Part shown: one piece after another, positions 63,693-64,000 of the stretch
Numbering within the stretch: position 1 is the stretch's first letter
Layout of the letters: every line of letters begins with the position of its first letter
Made by a program: the position numbers and the translations under genes
Notes under the pieces: model-generated
What the model saw: only the letters and a program-made list of their open reading frames with translations
Database searches by the model: none
What the model was told of the DNA's origin: nothing
Assembly: GCA_009667805.1 (NCBI GenBank)
Contig: CM019066.1
Span: forward strand, 1,054,001-1,118,000
Length of the DNA: 64,000 nucleotides
DNA from: Leptobrachium leishanense
Taxonomy: Eukaryota > Chordata > Amphibia > Anura > Megophryidae
Reading direction: 5' to 3'

Positions 63693-64000
63693 AGGGATCT
63701 ATTAACAGCTTCGCATAAATTTTGCGTGCAGCGTTAAACGTTAACGAGTGTAAATTAACGCTGGTATTACAATCTGAGCACATTTTTTCAGCCGTCAAAA
63801 AATAACGCTCGTAAAAAAGACGCGCAAAAACACACGCACATTAACGCTGCGTGCAGAAGTCGGTCTGTGGACTGTTTTTTCACGCGATTCAGCCAATCAG
63901 AATTAAGAACCAAAATTGTCTCCCTTTCAGTTTTTGCGCCTGTCAAAATCAATCTGAGTATATATACTGCAGCAATAATAAAAACACGCACAACTTCTCC
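63693..64000. mobile_element. CpG-rich TIR element, GGGCCCTATTAC family, cut by window end
   Basis: TAGGGATCTATTAACAGCTT, then GCGTTAAACGTTAACG...AACGCTGGTATTACAATC, CACGCGATTCAGCCAATCAG and AACACGCACAACTTCTCC follow the 43,902 copy in order. The right half lies outside the window. Confidence 0.75.

Overview
The window is non-bacterial, gene-poor nuclear DNA from a vertebrate. An amphibian, probably a frog, fits best. This is inferred from the mix of elements: CR1-like and L2-like LINEs, a LINE carrying a 2A-like motif, a Gmr1-like Ty3/gypsy element, Tc1/mariner, a Helitron, and very many PIF/Harbinger-like and hAT-like MITEs. No complete host gene is visible. The one convincing host signal is a putative terminal coding exon on the minus strand (60,611-60,821). 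Most open frames are accidental, lying in CpG-rich MITEs or in tandem repeats whose period is a multiple of three.

Layout. 1-900: MITE nested in a second MITE. 1,300-4,925: near full-length but broken LINE (minus) with an N-terminal DVETNPGP (2A) motif, endonuclease and reverse transcriptase. 5,831-9,930: MITEs in unclassified DNA. 10,288-16,257: two more copies of the same LINE (plus), each ending in a large 39-bp minisatellite, mixed with an LTR-like insertion and a TIR element. 16,513-18,380: Tc1 copy split by a CR1 LINE, then a fold-back tRNA-SINE pair. 18,404-23,626: complete Ty3/gypsy element (minus) with near-identical 527/528-bp LTRs, 4-bp TSD GTAT, and pol order protease-integrase-RT-RNase H. 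24-29.9 kb: L2 tail, SINE and MITEs. 30,300-32,293: non-autonomous Helitron filled with about 12 units of about 146 bp. 32,981-34,332: 339-bp tandem duplication, then a fold-back element with a telomere-like core. 34.5-44.6 kb: large MITEs, SINE, L2 LINE. 45,112-46,380: hAT-like element carrying a 33-bp minisatellite made from the LINE/SINE tail. 46.4-64 kb: more MITEs, an L1/Tx1-like ORF1 relic, tandem repeats, CR1 and LINE 3' fragments, and the candidate host exon.

How the parts relate. One LINE family appears to link several features. Its 3' tail is also the tail of the tRNA-derived SINEs, suggesting the LINE mobilises them. It is the source sequence of the 33-bp satellite in the hAT-like element. 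The end of its own ORF seeds the 39-bp VNTR. A separate MITE family (CAGGGTTATTC ends, 3-bp TSDs, a hairpin near each end) occurs in at least ten full or partial copies. Insertions into one another give a readable relative chronology.
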